DNA of 19,546 nucleotides from Puniceicoccales bacterium (lineage in GTDB: Bacteria; Verrucomicrobiota; Verrucomicrobiia; Opitutales; JAIRKQ01): NCBI GenBank assembly GCA_031281895.1, contig JAITET010000070.1:1-19546 (forward strand). Reading direction: 5' to 3'. The notes under the pieces are model-generated. The model was not told the origin of the DNA. It ran no database searches and was given only the letters and a program-made list of their open reading frames with translations. Both the position numbers and the translations under genes were made by a program. Of this stretch, positions 1 to 7,455 are shown piece after piece (the first letter of the stretch is position 1; every line of letters starts with the position of its first letter).

Positions 1-7
1 GGTTTTT

Positions 8-1786
8 GTGATAATTGTAGTTGCCATAGGCGAGGTATTATTTTCTGGAAGTACTTTGCGAGGTGATCTTCCCATGACTCCCCAGGAAGCTGTTGATCTA
101 GTTTCGGGTTATAACGATAGGGAAGAAATGCTGGATGCTCAATTGGCAAATCCTGCTCTCCAGGAGAGAGAGAATTTTTGGCGTTTTGCATATGATATGG
201 CTGGTATGGACTTAGAAAGCAACCAGTCTTTTACAGATGCCACCAGGAGGTATTTGTCTGCAGGACAACCTCAAGTGTCAACAGGGGAGAGTGGAGATTT
301 TACCATGCAACCATCTTCTGGAAATATTTCAGGGGATAATCTTCCCATGACTCCCCAGGAAGCTGTTGATTTAGTTTCGGGTTATAACGATAGGGAAGAA
401 ATGCTGGATGCTCAATTGGCAAATCCTGCTCTCCAGGAGAGAGAGAATTTTTGGCATCTTGCATGTAATATAGCTGGTAGGGATTTAGAAAGCAACCAGT
501 CTTTTGTAAATGCCGTAATGAATGCTGCTCCACAACCAGCTCCGTTACTAAGCATGCCCGCTGGCAGTTCGTCGGGGGTAGGTACGGTTGGTGTTGCTTC
601 ACAGCCAGCTCCGTTACTAAGCATGCCCGTTGGCAGTTCGTCGGGGGGAGGTGCTGTCGGCGCTGTTCCTCAACCAGTTCCGCTAGTTGGTGCTGTTCCT
701 CAACCAGCTCCAATATTAAGCATGCCCGTTGGCAATTCGTATATCAACGAAAATCCTGAATTCTGGCCTGAATTTTGGCCTAACCGAAAGAACAGTAAAG
801 AGCAGTGTGCCGTTGCTAACGTTAGCACTGAACTAGCATACTTAACATTGACGGTTAATACATTGCTCACCAATGCCATTGCTGACCGTTTGGTAAGCGT
901 CAAAGGTTGCCTTGCTGATCCATTTGTTCATATCATCTATGGTTATGCTCATCAGAATAAGATTACCGGACTGGGGTATAATAACCACATGGGTGGTTTC
1001 GTTATGGGGCTTGATGATATTTGGACATTTACTAATGAAAGGTACCTTCGAATGGGGATTGCCTTTGGATATACGCATGGGAAAACAAATTTTAGCGGTC
1101 CTGCCGTTAGCTATGAGAAATCTGCTAAGCATAGTATTTATACAGTCGAACTGTTTGGTGCCTATGAATTTTTCAATGATAGACATTTGAAAGCAAACGT
1201 TGGAGTTACTATTGGATATAGCCAAAACGATGACAGGTTGCATAGGGTTGATTTAGGTTCCAATGTTTTTGATGCTAAAGTTAGATCTGATAATTTTTTC
1301 ATGGGTATAGAATTTATCAAAAACTTGTATGTCCACAAAGGTTATCAGTTTGGTCCGTGGTTCCGTGCGAATTATAGCCATATTGCTCAGAAGGGATACG
1401 ACGAATCAACGACAGCAGCGGCGGGGGCACAACATGTTTCTGCCGTCAGTCACGATTTTCTTACGACTGTCGTTGGCTTCAATGTCGAAAAAGAAATTCT
1501 CGATTTGAAGTTGGTCGATAGAAAACTGACGCTTTCATTGAAAACCGGCTGGGAATATCAGGCGGTGCGGAAATATTCTAATGCTACCATCTCCTTTGAT
1601 AATAACTTGGGTATTGGTAAATTCGCTCCAACATTTAGACATCCTTTGCGAAGTGCTGCTATTATATCTCTTGGAGCTTCTCAGAAATTGGATATCCATT
1701 GGAGCATTGTTAGTTCTTACATCGCGAGACTTAACAAGGACATTTCCACGCATAACTTTTCCGTTGGCGTTGAATATTCCTATTGA
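8..1786 (+). CDS. Autotransporter-type beta-barrel surface protein with duplicated N-terminal module (probably 5' partial)
   Basis: The C-terminal part (about residues 270-592, counted from a GTG at 8) looks like an autotransporter beta domain. It has alternating amphipathic strands, a YGYAHQNKITGLGY...GGFVMGLD segment typical of the family's first strands, and an aromatic C-terminus (VEYSY). Such domains insert in the outer membrane and carry the upstream region to the surface. The N-terminal part has two nearly identical modules (about residues 20-75 and 111-166; MTPQEAVDLVSGYNDREEM... FW... ESNQSF), followed by a Pro/Gly/Ser linker with repeated QPAPLLSMP units (about 175-243) and an EFWPEFWP doublet. 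The function of the module is unknown to me. The frame is open to the window edge. GTG at 8 gives a short hydrophobic stretch (IIVVAIGEVLFSG) that could be the end of a signal peptide, so the true start is probably upstream. It converges on the minus-strand kinase array. The barrel assignment is fairly sure; the passenger role is unknown. Confidence 0.8.
   Translation: MIIVVAIGEVLFSGSTLRGDLPMTPQEAVDLVSGYNDREEMLDAQLANPALQERENFWRFAYDMAGMDLESNQSFTDATRRYLSAGQPQVSTGESGDFTMQPSSGNISGDNLPMTPQEAVDLVSGYNDREEMLDAQLANPALQERENFWHLACNIAGRDLESNQSFVNAVMNAAPQPAPLLSMPAGSSSGVGTVGVASQPAPLLSMPVGSSSGGGAVGAVPQPVPLVGAVPQPAPILSMPVGNSYINENPEFWPEFWPNRKNSKEQCAVANVSTELAYLTLTVNTLLTNAIADRLVSVKGCLADPFVHIIYGYAHQNKITGLGYNNHMGGFVMGLDDIWTFTNERYLRMGIAFGYTHGKTNFSGPAVSYEKSAKHSIYTVELFGAYEFFNDRHLKANVGVTIGYSQNDDRLHRVDLGSNVFDAKVRSDNFFMGIEFIKNLYVHKGYQFGPWFRANYSHIAQKGYDESTTAAAGAQHVSAVSHDFLTTVVGFNVEKEILDLKLVDRKLTLSLKTGWEYQAVRKYSNATISFDNNLGIGKFAPTFRHPLRSAAIISLGASQKLDIHWSIVSSYIARLNKDISTHNFSVGVEYSY
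68..505 (+). repeat. Two direct copies of a 165-bp coding module (68-232 and 341-505)
   Basis: Positions 68-232 recur at 341-505 with an offset of 273 bp (91 codons), so the reading frame is kept. The first two thirds of the module are almost identical at the nucleotide level. Differences cluster near the end, where FWRFAYDMAGMD becomes FWHLACNIAGRD. The near identity, including synonymous sites, indicates a recent duplication or gene conversion inside the surface-exposed part of the autotransporter-like protein. Confidence 0.9.
529..735 (+). repeat. Pro/Gly/Ser-rich linker repeats
   Basis: The segment encodes imperfect repeats of the form QPAPLLSMP(A/V)GSSSG..., with cores near residues 176-190, 199-213 and 232-244 and a shortened PQPVPLVGAV unit between them. 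The DNA repeats too: the string cagctccgttactaagcatg occurs twice. This looks like a flexible, length-variable linker between the N-terminal modules and the beta barrel. Confidence 0.8.
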
Positions 1787-1917
1787 ATAGTATTGCAGTT
1801 TCTACCCCAACTTTTGTACAATCTTCTTTGACCATACTGGATGATGATTATGCCATCCACAGTGGTCGTTGTGTCTAGAGAGTATGAGCAGAGAAAATAT
1901 GTGCTATTTGGAAGGCT

Positions 1918-3711
1918 TTATGCCTTCTCTAACTTCTGCTTCCTTTTGCGTTTTTTCAGCTGAGGCAACTGTGGCGAAACTCGGTCGCCCCGAGACTTAT
2001 TGAACTTTTTAGGATTTGGAACTCGGTCGCCCCGAGACTTATTGAACTTTTTAGAATTTTGACAAGAAGCAATATGCCATTTGGCATAAAAATTACCTGC
2101 ATTACAAAGCTTCTTTACTTGTTCCGATCGTTCCCATTCATCGGGATCTATCACGCAACCGTTCCGGTTTAATTCTTCTGCTTCAGCTTTTAAAGCTTCT
2201 GTCCTTGCCATAGCTGGATCAATTTCTAGGCTCGTCAATCCACATTCTTGATACATTTTTCTCAATTCATCTAAGTTTATGGCCCTTATCACTGCCAACA
2301 TATCATTGTCTATGACGGGTGGCATACAGTAACTGCTCGTCCTTAGGCCATCGGCAGCGACTTCTACGGAATGACCATCCTCGGTCTTATCCGACCTTAC
2401 AATAAATTTTGGAATTGTACCAGCAAAAGTTCGTGCCTGGGATGTTGGGAACGAGAGATCATGGTCGATAGCAACTGGTATAATATCTTTTGTCAGTATT
2501 ACGTCGTCGGCATGCCCCGTCGGTACGGCAGCAACTGGTGTAGTCAATATTAGGTTGTTGGCATGTCTATCAATTTGCCCCGTCAGTACGTCAATGAGTT
2601 GTATCCAGGTTTCCAAGCGTAGAAAATTATTATTGCATAGAAACTTTCTTTCAGGTGAATCTCCTTCAGATGAATCTCCTGAAAGCAAAGTTTCCCCAAG
2701 AAGGCGACCGTTCAGCCATTCCATGCCAATGCAAGGAATACCTCCAATTTCAGCTGCAAAAGCAGAGGCTATCACGTGTGGAACGGTTATTCCATTTCCT
2801 GAACCAATACCGCAAAGCATATCCTGCAACCTTGAAGTTGCTTCGTTTCGACTGTAAGTTCCGCCGGGAAGTCCAATGAATATTCCTTTCGACTGGGCAA
2901 AGAGTGCAAATGTATCCTTATCTTCTTTTTCTGTGTATAGATCACATGGTTTTAATGCTATCGGAATTTTCTCACCTTTTTGGGCATATGCAAATTGAAC
3001 GGTATTATATCTCCCCTTGCCCAATAGTCGATGCGGGCCATTCCTTTCCAGTCCCACATAGCCTTTTTCTTTAGCATCAAGTGATATTTTAATGGCTTCA
3101 AGGCGGGTGGCAATCCGCAGGCAATTGAGGTCTTGGGTACTTTCATTTATTGATGAAGAATGGCCGGGATATAAGCGTATTACTCCATTATTGCCGCCGA
3201 GGTTAACTACTGTGGTTCTTAGTGTCGATATTTCATTCGATGATAAATCATTTTGTAGCACGAAGGTTTGCATGTCGTCCAAGACTTTTTCAAATTCAGG
3301 CATGAGATTTAAAAGATCGCCTATATCTATTCCCTTGGTAACATATTCACCCAAAACCGTAGTAAATCTAGTAATTTTTTCAGCTTTTGTTTGAATACTT
3401 GTTTGATCAATTTCGTCCATTCGATCAACCATCTCTCTAAGATGATTGCCAACATCCTTCTTGTCATATACGAACTTCGCTACCTGTTGGCGTACCCGCG
3501 ATCCAAGGGAGGTAAAATAGTATTTAGCGGTGATTTCAGTTTCATTATTTTCTGTACGTACAGCTGCTAAGGTACAAGTTTTTCCATTTACCACTACGGT
3601 TACCACATTTGAGCTTTGGGCATCGGTTCCATTTCGTAATTTTTCGACTGTTTCTTCTAGCGACACTATTAATTTGGCCGATAAACTTGTTGAGTGTGCT
3701 ATACTATCCAT
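1918..3711 (-). CDS. Kinase-like protein, DRHxxN family, tandem paralogue 1
   Basis: A 597-residue protein with a full set of kinase-fold motifs: Gly-rich loop LGKGRYNTV (about 230-238), Lys254 in IALKPCD, a hinge-like IGMEWLNG (about 328-335), a catalytic-loop candidate DRHANN (381-386) and a metal-binding candidate IDHDLSF (415-421). The DRHxxN...IDxxxxF arrangement is typical of PI3/PI4-kinases and related atypical kinases, so ATP-dependent phosphorylation of a protein or lipid is the best inference; the substrate is unknown. The N-terminal ~200 residues are helical-looking and contain RLYPGHSSSIN, conserved in all three paralogues. Two oddities occur only here: a duplicated HA(N/D)(N/D)xIL... 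segment that lengthens the stretch between the DRH and IDHD motifs, and a C-terminal tail of two 14-residue repeats ending in KKRKRKQK. There is no clear ribosome binding site; the start is supported because residue numbering matches paralogue 3 exactly over the first ~230 residues. No signal peptide is seen. A translocated effector is possible but not shown. Confidence 0.8.
   Translation of the reverse strand: MDSIAHSTSLSAKLIVSLEETVEKLRNGTDAQSSNVVTVVVNGKTCTLAAVRTENNETEITAKYYFTSLGSRVRQQVAKFVYDKKDVGNHLREMVDRMDEIDQTSIQTKAEKITRFTTVLGEYVTKGIDIGDLLNLMPEFEKVLDDMQTFVLQNDLSSNEISTLRTTVVNLGGNNGVIRLYPGHSSSINESTQDLNCLRIATRLEAIKISLDAKEKGYVGLERNGPHRLLGKGRYNTVQFAYAQKGEKIPIALKPCDLYTEKEDKDTFALFAQSKGIFIGLPGGTYSRNEATSRLQDMLCGIGSGNGITVPHVIASAFAAEIGGIPCIGMEWLNGRLLGETLLSGDSSEGDSPERKFLCNNNFLRLETWIQLIDVLTGQIDRHANNLILTTPVAAVPTGHADDVILTKDIIPVAIDHDLSFPTSQARTFAGTIPKFIVRSDKTEDGHSVEVAADGLRTSSYCMPPVIDNDMLAVIRAINLDELRKMYQECGLTSLEIDPAMARTEALKAEAEELNRNGCVIDPDEWERSEQVKKLCNAGNFYAKWHIASCQNSKKFNKSRGDRVPNPKKFNKSRGDRVSPQLPQLKKRKRKQKLEKA
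1978..2061 (-). repeat. Two tandem 42-bp units in the 3' end of kinase paralogue 1
   Basis: Units 1978-2019 and 2020-2061 differ at only a few bases. They encode two copies of a 14-residue unit with core KKFNKSRGDRV just before a lysine/arginine-rich C-terminus. Paralogues 2 and 3 end before this point, so the repeats belong to an extension unique to copy 1. Confidence 0.92.
2464..2565 (-). repeat. Internal duplication next to the catalytic loop of kinase paralogue 1
   Basis: Residues 383-399 begin HANNLILT and include PVAAV; residues 400-416 begin HADDVILT and include PVAID. The codons also match (CATGCC-AAC-AAC against CATGCC-GAC-GAC, and a shared CCAGTTGCT). This indicates an in-frame tandem duplication of about 17 codons. 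Paralogues 2 and 3 have one copy, with only about 9-11 residues between DRHGxN and the metal-binding IDHD. Confidence 0.8.
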
Positions 3712-3718
3712 TTTAAAA

Positions 3719-3787
3719 TTTTACTCTATTTTTACTTATAACCTTCTCAAGGAAATTGCGCACAAAAGTTTTACGCTATTTTTACTT
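3719..3787. promoter_or_regulatory. 19-bp direct repeat in the leader of kinase paralogue 1
   Basis: ttttactctatttttactt (3719-3737) recurs as ttttacgctatttttactt (3769-3787), one mismatch and a 50-bp period. Both lie between the coding start and the conserved AT-rich block upstream. They could be regulator binding sites or the trace of a short duplication; the sequence alone does not decide. Confidence 0.5.
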
Positions 3788-3790
3788 TGA

Positions 3791-3809
3791 AAAAATATAA
3801 TATTTTTGC
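3791..3809 (-). promoter_or_regulatory. Conserved AT-rich block upstream of kinase paralogue 1, possible promoter core
   Basis: The block aaaaatataatatttttgc is 80 bp upstream of the start codon. The same 19 bases with one change lie 74 bp upstream of paralogue 3 (7356-7374). Read on the minus strand it contains TATTAT, close to a -10 hexamer. Conservation in sequence and spacing suggests a shared promoter region, but recent shared ancestry of the duplicated units could explain it as well. Confidence 0.4.
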
Positions 3810-3847
3810 TTTTTCAAGCAAAGCAAACATTAGCATTAGCATAACCC

Positions 3848-3910
3848 ATGGAAATATCGGAAGCCGTTGAAGATTTATCGGGAGAGGAAAGGGCACGTAC
3901 CACCAACTAG
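3848..3910 (+). pseudogene. ABC-F ATPase remnant 1 (very short)
   Basis: This stretch encodes VEDLSGEERAR, matching the ABC signature region of remnants 2 and 3 (VEDLSGGERAHLS), then stops at TAG. The homology begins at the same point as in the other remnants (ga-ata-tgg/cgg-gaa) but breaks off after about 55 bp, where the end of kinase paralogue 2 begins on the other strand. It is too short to be functional and is best read as a deletion scar of a duplicated unit. Confidence 0.75.
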
Positions 3911-5343
3911 TTCCCTCGAGATAGGGCATAAAAATTCTTTGGAGTACAAAGCCTCTTTACTTGTTCCGATCGCTCCCATTCGTCAGGTTTTATCACTAAA
4001 CCGTGCTGCTTTAATTTTTCCACTTTCTTTTTTAAAGCCTGTGCTCTTGCCATAGCTGGATCAATTTCCGAGCTCGTCAATCCACATTCTCGATACATTT
4101 TTTCCAATTCATCTAAGTTTATGTCCTTTATTACCTTGTACATATCTTCGTCTATGACGGGAGGTATACAGTGATTTCTTAAGCTTGCATCATCGACGGC
4201 GAAAAGAGTTTTTGGAATCGTACCGGCGGAAGTTCGTGCCTGGGATGTTGAGAACGAGAGATCGTGGTCGATGGCAACTGGTATAGTACCTTTTGCTAGT
4301 ATTATGTTGTTGCCATGCCTATCAATTTGTCCCGTTAGTACGTCCTGGAGCTGCACCCAGGTTGCACTTCGTATGAAGTCATTATTTTCAGATGGGATTT
4401 TTCCCTCACGGACAGCTTGCGCAAGGGTAAGACCGTCAACCTTTTCCATGCCAATGCAAGGAATCCCATTTACTTCTGCTCCAAAAACAGAGGCTATCAC
4501 GTGCGGAACGGTTATTCCATTTCTTAAACCAATATCGCAAAGCATATCCTGCAACCTTGAAGTTGCTTTGTTTCGCCTGTGGGATCCGCTTCTATATCCG
4601 ACCAATTGTTTCATCAATTGTGAATCATCGTTAAATCGCTTAGAATCTTGTTCCTGTTTGGATCGATCACATGGTTTTAATACTATTGCTCTTTTTTTAT
4701 TTTTTTTGGTGTACGCAAGTAGAACGGTATTATATTGCCCTCGCCCTAACGTTTCAGGTGGGCCATTTCTTTCTAGTCTTACATAGTTTTTTTCTTTGGC
4801 ATCAAGTAGTATCTCAATGGCTTCAATTCGGAGAGCAATCCTAAAGCAATATTGGTTATGGTCACTTGCATTTATTGATGAAGAATGGCCGGGATATAAT
4901 CGTATTACTTCCTCATTTCTACTAAAGTTAGCCAATGCAGTTCTTAGCGTTGATATTTCGTCTAGAGATAAATTATTTCCTTGCACGAAAGCTCGCATAT
5001 TGTGCAAAATCTCGTTAATTTTAGGTGTTAGGTTTGGTAGTTTATTTATTTTTATTCCAGTGGAAACATATTCATTCAAAACCGTAGTAAACCTAGTAAT
5101 TTTTTCAGCTTTTGTTTGATCAGTTTCTTTAATCGTTCGACATTTCCGTAACTTTAGTGCCTGCCCAAAGAAGAGCGTATGAAAGAATGTACGAAGGCGG
5201 GAAAATATACGGGGGAATATACATCTTGAAGGTTTTAGTATGATGTTTTTTCTTTTTATATTACTATGTTTGTCCTTGCATTGCCTATCTTCTACTACGG
5301 GCGGCACTCTCGACAAAACTCCACTATTTCCTACGCCATCCAT
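3907..5343 (-). CDS. Kinase-like protein, DRHxxN family, tandem paralogue 2 with a replaced N-terminus
   Basis: A 478-residue paralogue of the flanking genes. Motifs: Gly-rich loop LGRGQYNTV (about 199-207), Lys223 in IVLKPCD, IGMEKVDG (about 297-304), DRHGNN (341-346), Asp358 in IDHDLSF. All expected catalytic residues are present, so activity is plausible. Similarity to paralogues 1 and 3 starts only near residue 74 (TDQTKAEKITRFTT). The first ~73 residues are unrelated and rich in Arg/Lys/Phe (for example RIFSRLRTFFHTLFF), and the upstream DNA also lacks the conserved leader block, so the 5' end was probably exchanged by recombination. The last residues (ALSRGN) differ from the ALWH seen at this point in copy 3, and the stop codon lies inside ABC-F remnant 1, another junction. 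Substrate and role are unknown; kinase fold is inferred from motifs. Confidence 0.78.
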   Translation of the reverse strand: MDGVGNSGVLSRVPPVVEDRQCKDKHSNIKRKNIILKPSRCIFPRIFSRLRTFFHTLFFGQALKLRKCRTIKETDQTKAEKITRFTTVLNEYVSTGIKINKLPNLTPKINEILHNMRAFVQGNNLSLDEISTLRTALANFSRNEEVIRLYPGHSSSINASDHNQYCFRIALRIEAIEILLDAKEKNYVRLERNGPPETLGRGQYNTVLLAYTKKNKKRAIVLKPCDRSKQEQDSKRFNDDSQLMKQLVGYRSGSHRRNKATSRLQDMLCDIGLRNGITVPHVIASVFGAEVNGIPCIGMEKVDGLTLAQAVREGKIPSENNDFIRSATWVQLQDVLTGQIDRHGNNIILAKGTIPVAIDHDLSFSTSQARTSAGTIPKTLFAVDDASLRNHCIPPVIDEDMYKVIKDINLDELEKMYRECGLTSSEIDPAMARAQALKKKVEKLKQHGLVIKPDEWERSEQVKRLCTPKNFYALSRGN

Positions 5344-5508
5344 AAATTATCTCTTTGCATTGAAAATTTGCGTAAAATATTTTATATAAAAAAACCGTAA
5401 GACATAAAAAACCAAAAATCAATAAAAAAAGAATAGTTTTTAGGGGGTATATTTACGATGGAGCCATGCCGAGATTCGCTGTCATTTGAACGATTTTCTC
5501 TTTCGAAA

Positions 5509-5746
5509 AAATGAGGAGATATGGGAAGACGTTGAAGATTTATCGGGAGGGGAAAGGGCACACCTTTCCCCAGCTAAAATTGCAGCTCGCCCGCCCAAAC
5601 TTCTCATCTTAGACGAAATTACCAACAATTTAGACTTGGAAACGTGTGACCATGTCATTCAAATACTGCGCCAATATCCAGGTGCCATGATAGTCGTTTC
5701 CCACGATGAAACTTTTCTAAAAGAAATAAAAATTGACAAATACTAC
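5509..5746 (+). pseudogene. ABC-F ATPase remnant 2 (C-terminal end of the second nucleotide-binding domain)
   Basis: This encodes the tail of an ABC-F family ATPase: ABC signature LSGGERAHLS, Walker B LLILDEITNNLD, and H-loop VVSHDETFL, ending in KIDKYY. ABC-F proteins act on ribosomes and need two complete nucleotide-binding domains. Here there is no Walker A and no first domain, and the canonical DEPTNNLD has become DEITNNLD. The fragment runs straight into the 3' end of kinase paralogue 3. An open frame exists from 5486 to 5767, but its ends are junction sequence, so I treat it as a gene remnant. Confidence 0.85.
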
Positions 5747-5749
5747 CCA

Positions 5750-7282
5750 CTAATCTTTATGCCATAGAGCATAAAAATTCTTTGTAGTGCAAAGCCTCTT
5801 TACTTTCTTCGATTGTTCCCAATCATTAGGATCTATCACGCGACCCTTCTGTGCGAACTTTTCTGCTTCAGCTTTTAAAGCTCTTGCCCTTGCCATAGCT
5901 GGTTCAATTTCATGCTTTGTTAATCCACATTCTCGATACATATTTTCCAATGCATCTAAGTCTATGGTCATTATTACCTTGTGCATATTCTCGTCTATGA
6001 CAGGAGGCATACAGTAACTTCTCGACATTTGACCATCGATGGATAGACCATCGATGGCTTGAAGAGTTTCTGGAATTGTATAGGCAAAAATTCGGGCACC
6101 GAATGTTGGAAACGAGCAATCGTGGTCGATAGCAACAGGTTTATCATCTTTTAGTATTACGTTGTGGCCATGCCTATCAAGTTGCCCCAACAGTATGTCC
6201 ATAAGTTGCATCCAGGTTTCCCTGCTTATATAGTCGTTATTATATTTAATTTTTCCTCCAGTTGCAGCTTGCCAGGAGCTAGGCCCCTCTACCAATTCCA
6301 TGGCAATGTAAGGAACCCCGTTTGCTTCCGCTCCAGAAACAGAGGCCATTACGCGTGGAACGGTTATTCCAAGTCCTTCACCAATGGCACAAAGCGTATC
6401 CTGCAGCCTTGAAGTTGCTTTGCTTCGCCTGTAGGATCCGCATCCACATCCAACCAATTGTTTCGTCACTTGTGAATCATCTTTAATTTTCACAGAATTT
6501 GGTTTATATTTTAATAAATCACATGGTTTTAGTACTATCGGCTGACCTTCTTGGGTAAATGCACTCTGAACGGGATTATATCGCCCCTTGCCCAATGGTT
6601 CAAGCGGACCATTTCTTTCCAGTCTTACATAGCCTTTTTCTTTAGCATCAAATAATATCTCAATGGCTTCAACCCGGAGGGCAATATTAAAACAATATTG
6701 GCTATGAGTACTTGCATTTATTGATGAAGAGTGGCCGGGGTATAATCGTATTACTTTCTCATCTCTACTAAAGTTAATCAATGCAGTTTTTAGTGTCAAT
6801 GTTTCATCCGGGGTTAAATCATTTTGCTGCACGAAGATTTGTATATCCTCCAAGGTCTGGCAAATTTTATATGTGAGGATTGGGAAATCGTCTAATTCTA
6901 TTCCGTTGGTAACATATCTGTCCAAAATCGTAGTAAACCTAGCAATTTTCTCGACTTTTGTTTTAGCACTTGTTCGATCAATTTCATCAATTTGCTCAAC
7001 CATCTTTCCAAGATCGGCACTAATATATTTCCTGTCGTATTCAATTGCCGCTACCCATTGACATATCCGCGATTCAAGGGAAGTACAACTATATTCAGCG
7101 GTAATTTTAATTCCTCCTCTTTCACCTGCTACAGCCGTTATGTCGCAAGTTCTTCCATTCACCCCTACGGTCACCGTTTTTGATTCTTTGTTTTTTTCAA
7201 CTTCCTTTTGTAAACCTTTAACTGTTTGTCTTAGCAACGCCATACCCTTAGCCCCATCCCAAGTACTTATTTGTTGTGTCAT
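5750..7282 (-). CDS. Kinase-like protein, DRHxxN family, tandem paralogue 3
   Basis: A 510-residue protein when started at the ATG ending at 7282, chosen because AAAGGA lies just upstream and because residue numbering then matches paralogue 1 (for example VNG(K/R)TC at residue 41 in both). The frame also allows an ATG at 7342, adding 20 residues. Motifs: Gly-rich loop LGKGRYNPV (about 230-238), Lys252 in IVLKPCD, IAMELVEG (about 326-333), DRHGHN (369-374), Asp386 in IDHDCSF. It lacks the loop duplication and basic tail of copy 1 and has the normal N-terminus, so it looks closest to the ancestral form. It is the nearest copy to the core operon on its right. Kinase chemistry is inferred from motif order as in PI3/PI4-like and atypical protein kinases; the target is unknown and no secretion signal can be read. 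Confidence 0.8.
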   Translation of the reverse strand: MTQQISTWDGAKGMALLRQTVKGLQKEVEKNKESKTVTVGVNGRTCDITAVAGERGGIKITAEYSCTSLESRICQWVAAIEYDRKYISADLGKMVEQIDEIDRTSAKTKVEKIARFTTILDRYVTNGIELDDFPILTYKICQTLEDIQIFVQQNDLTPDETLTLKTALINFSRDEKVIRLYPGHSSSINASTHSQYCFNIALRVEAIEILFDAKEKGYVRLERNGPLEPLGKGRYNPVQSAFTQEGQPIVLKPCDLLKYKPNSVKIKDDSQVTKQLVGCGCGSYRRSKATSRLQDTLCAIGEGLGITVPRVMASVSGAEANGVPYIAMELVEGPSSWQAATGGKIKYNNDYISRETWMQLMDILLGQLDRHGHNVILKDDKPVAIDHDCSFPTFGARIFAYTIPETLQAIDGLSIDGQMSRSYCMPPVIDENMHKVIMTIDLDALENMYRECGLTKHEIEPAMARARALKAEAEKFAQKGRVIDPNDWEQSKKVKRLCTTKNFYALWHKD

Positions 7283-7355
7283 ATTGTCCTTTCTAAAATT
7301 TTCTAAATCTTCCTCAAAAGAATGGCATACAAAACCCTGCACTACTTTTTTCGGG

Positions 7356-7374
7356 AAAAATGTAATATTTTTGC
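7356..7374 (-). promoter_or_regulatory. Conserved AT-rich block upstream of kinase paralogue 3, possible promoter core
   Basis: aaaaatgtaatatttttgc differs at one base from the block upstream of paralogue 1 and lies 74 bp before the preferred start at 7282. Its position supports that start over the ATG at 7342, which would leave almost no leader. Confidence 0.4.
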
Positions 7375-7455
7375 ATTATTTAAATGTGGCGGGCATTGAC
7401 ACGATCTATGAAAATATTGCAATAAAAAAAATTAAGCAACCATTACATAACCTCT

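Noticed and set aside
300..713. 137-codon minus-strand frame with repeats
   Set aside because: Its repeats are the reverse complement of the module and linker repeats of the autotransporter-like gene.
842..1243. 133-codon minus-strand frame
   Set aside because: It is antisense to the beta-barrel domain, which has a clear family pattern on the plus strand.
1838..1859. TGGATG...CATCCA stem between the autotransporter gene and kinase 1
   Set aside because: Six pairs with a 10-base loop and no T run on either strand; too weak to call a terminator.
4271..4786. 171-codon plus-strand frame
   Set aside because: It lies entirely antisense to kinase paralogue 2, and similar antisense frames follow the conserved kinase regions in the other copies; no independent coding signal.
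5486..5767. Open frame of 93 codons with ABC signature and Walker B
   Set aside because: It lacks Walker A and the whole first domain, its ends are junction sequence, and a similar fragment with a stop codon lies at 7456-7678; it is a gene remnant, not a working ATPase.
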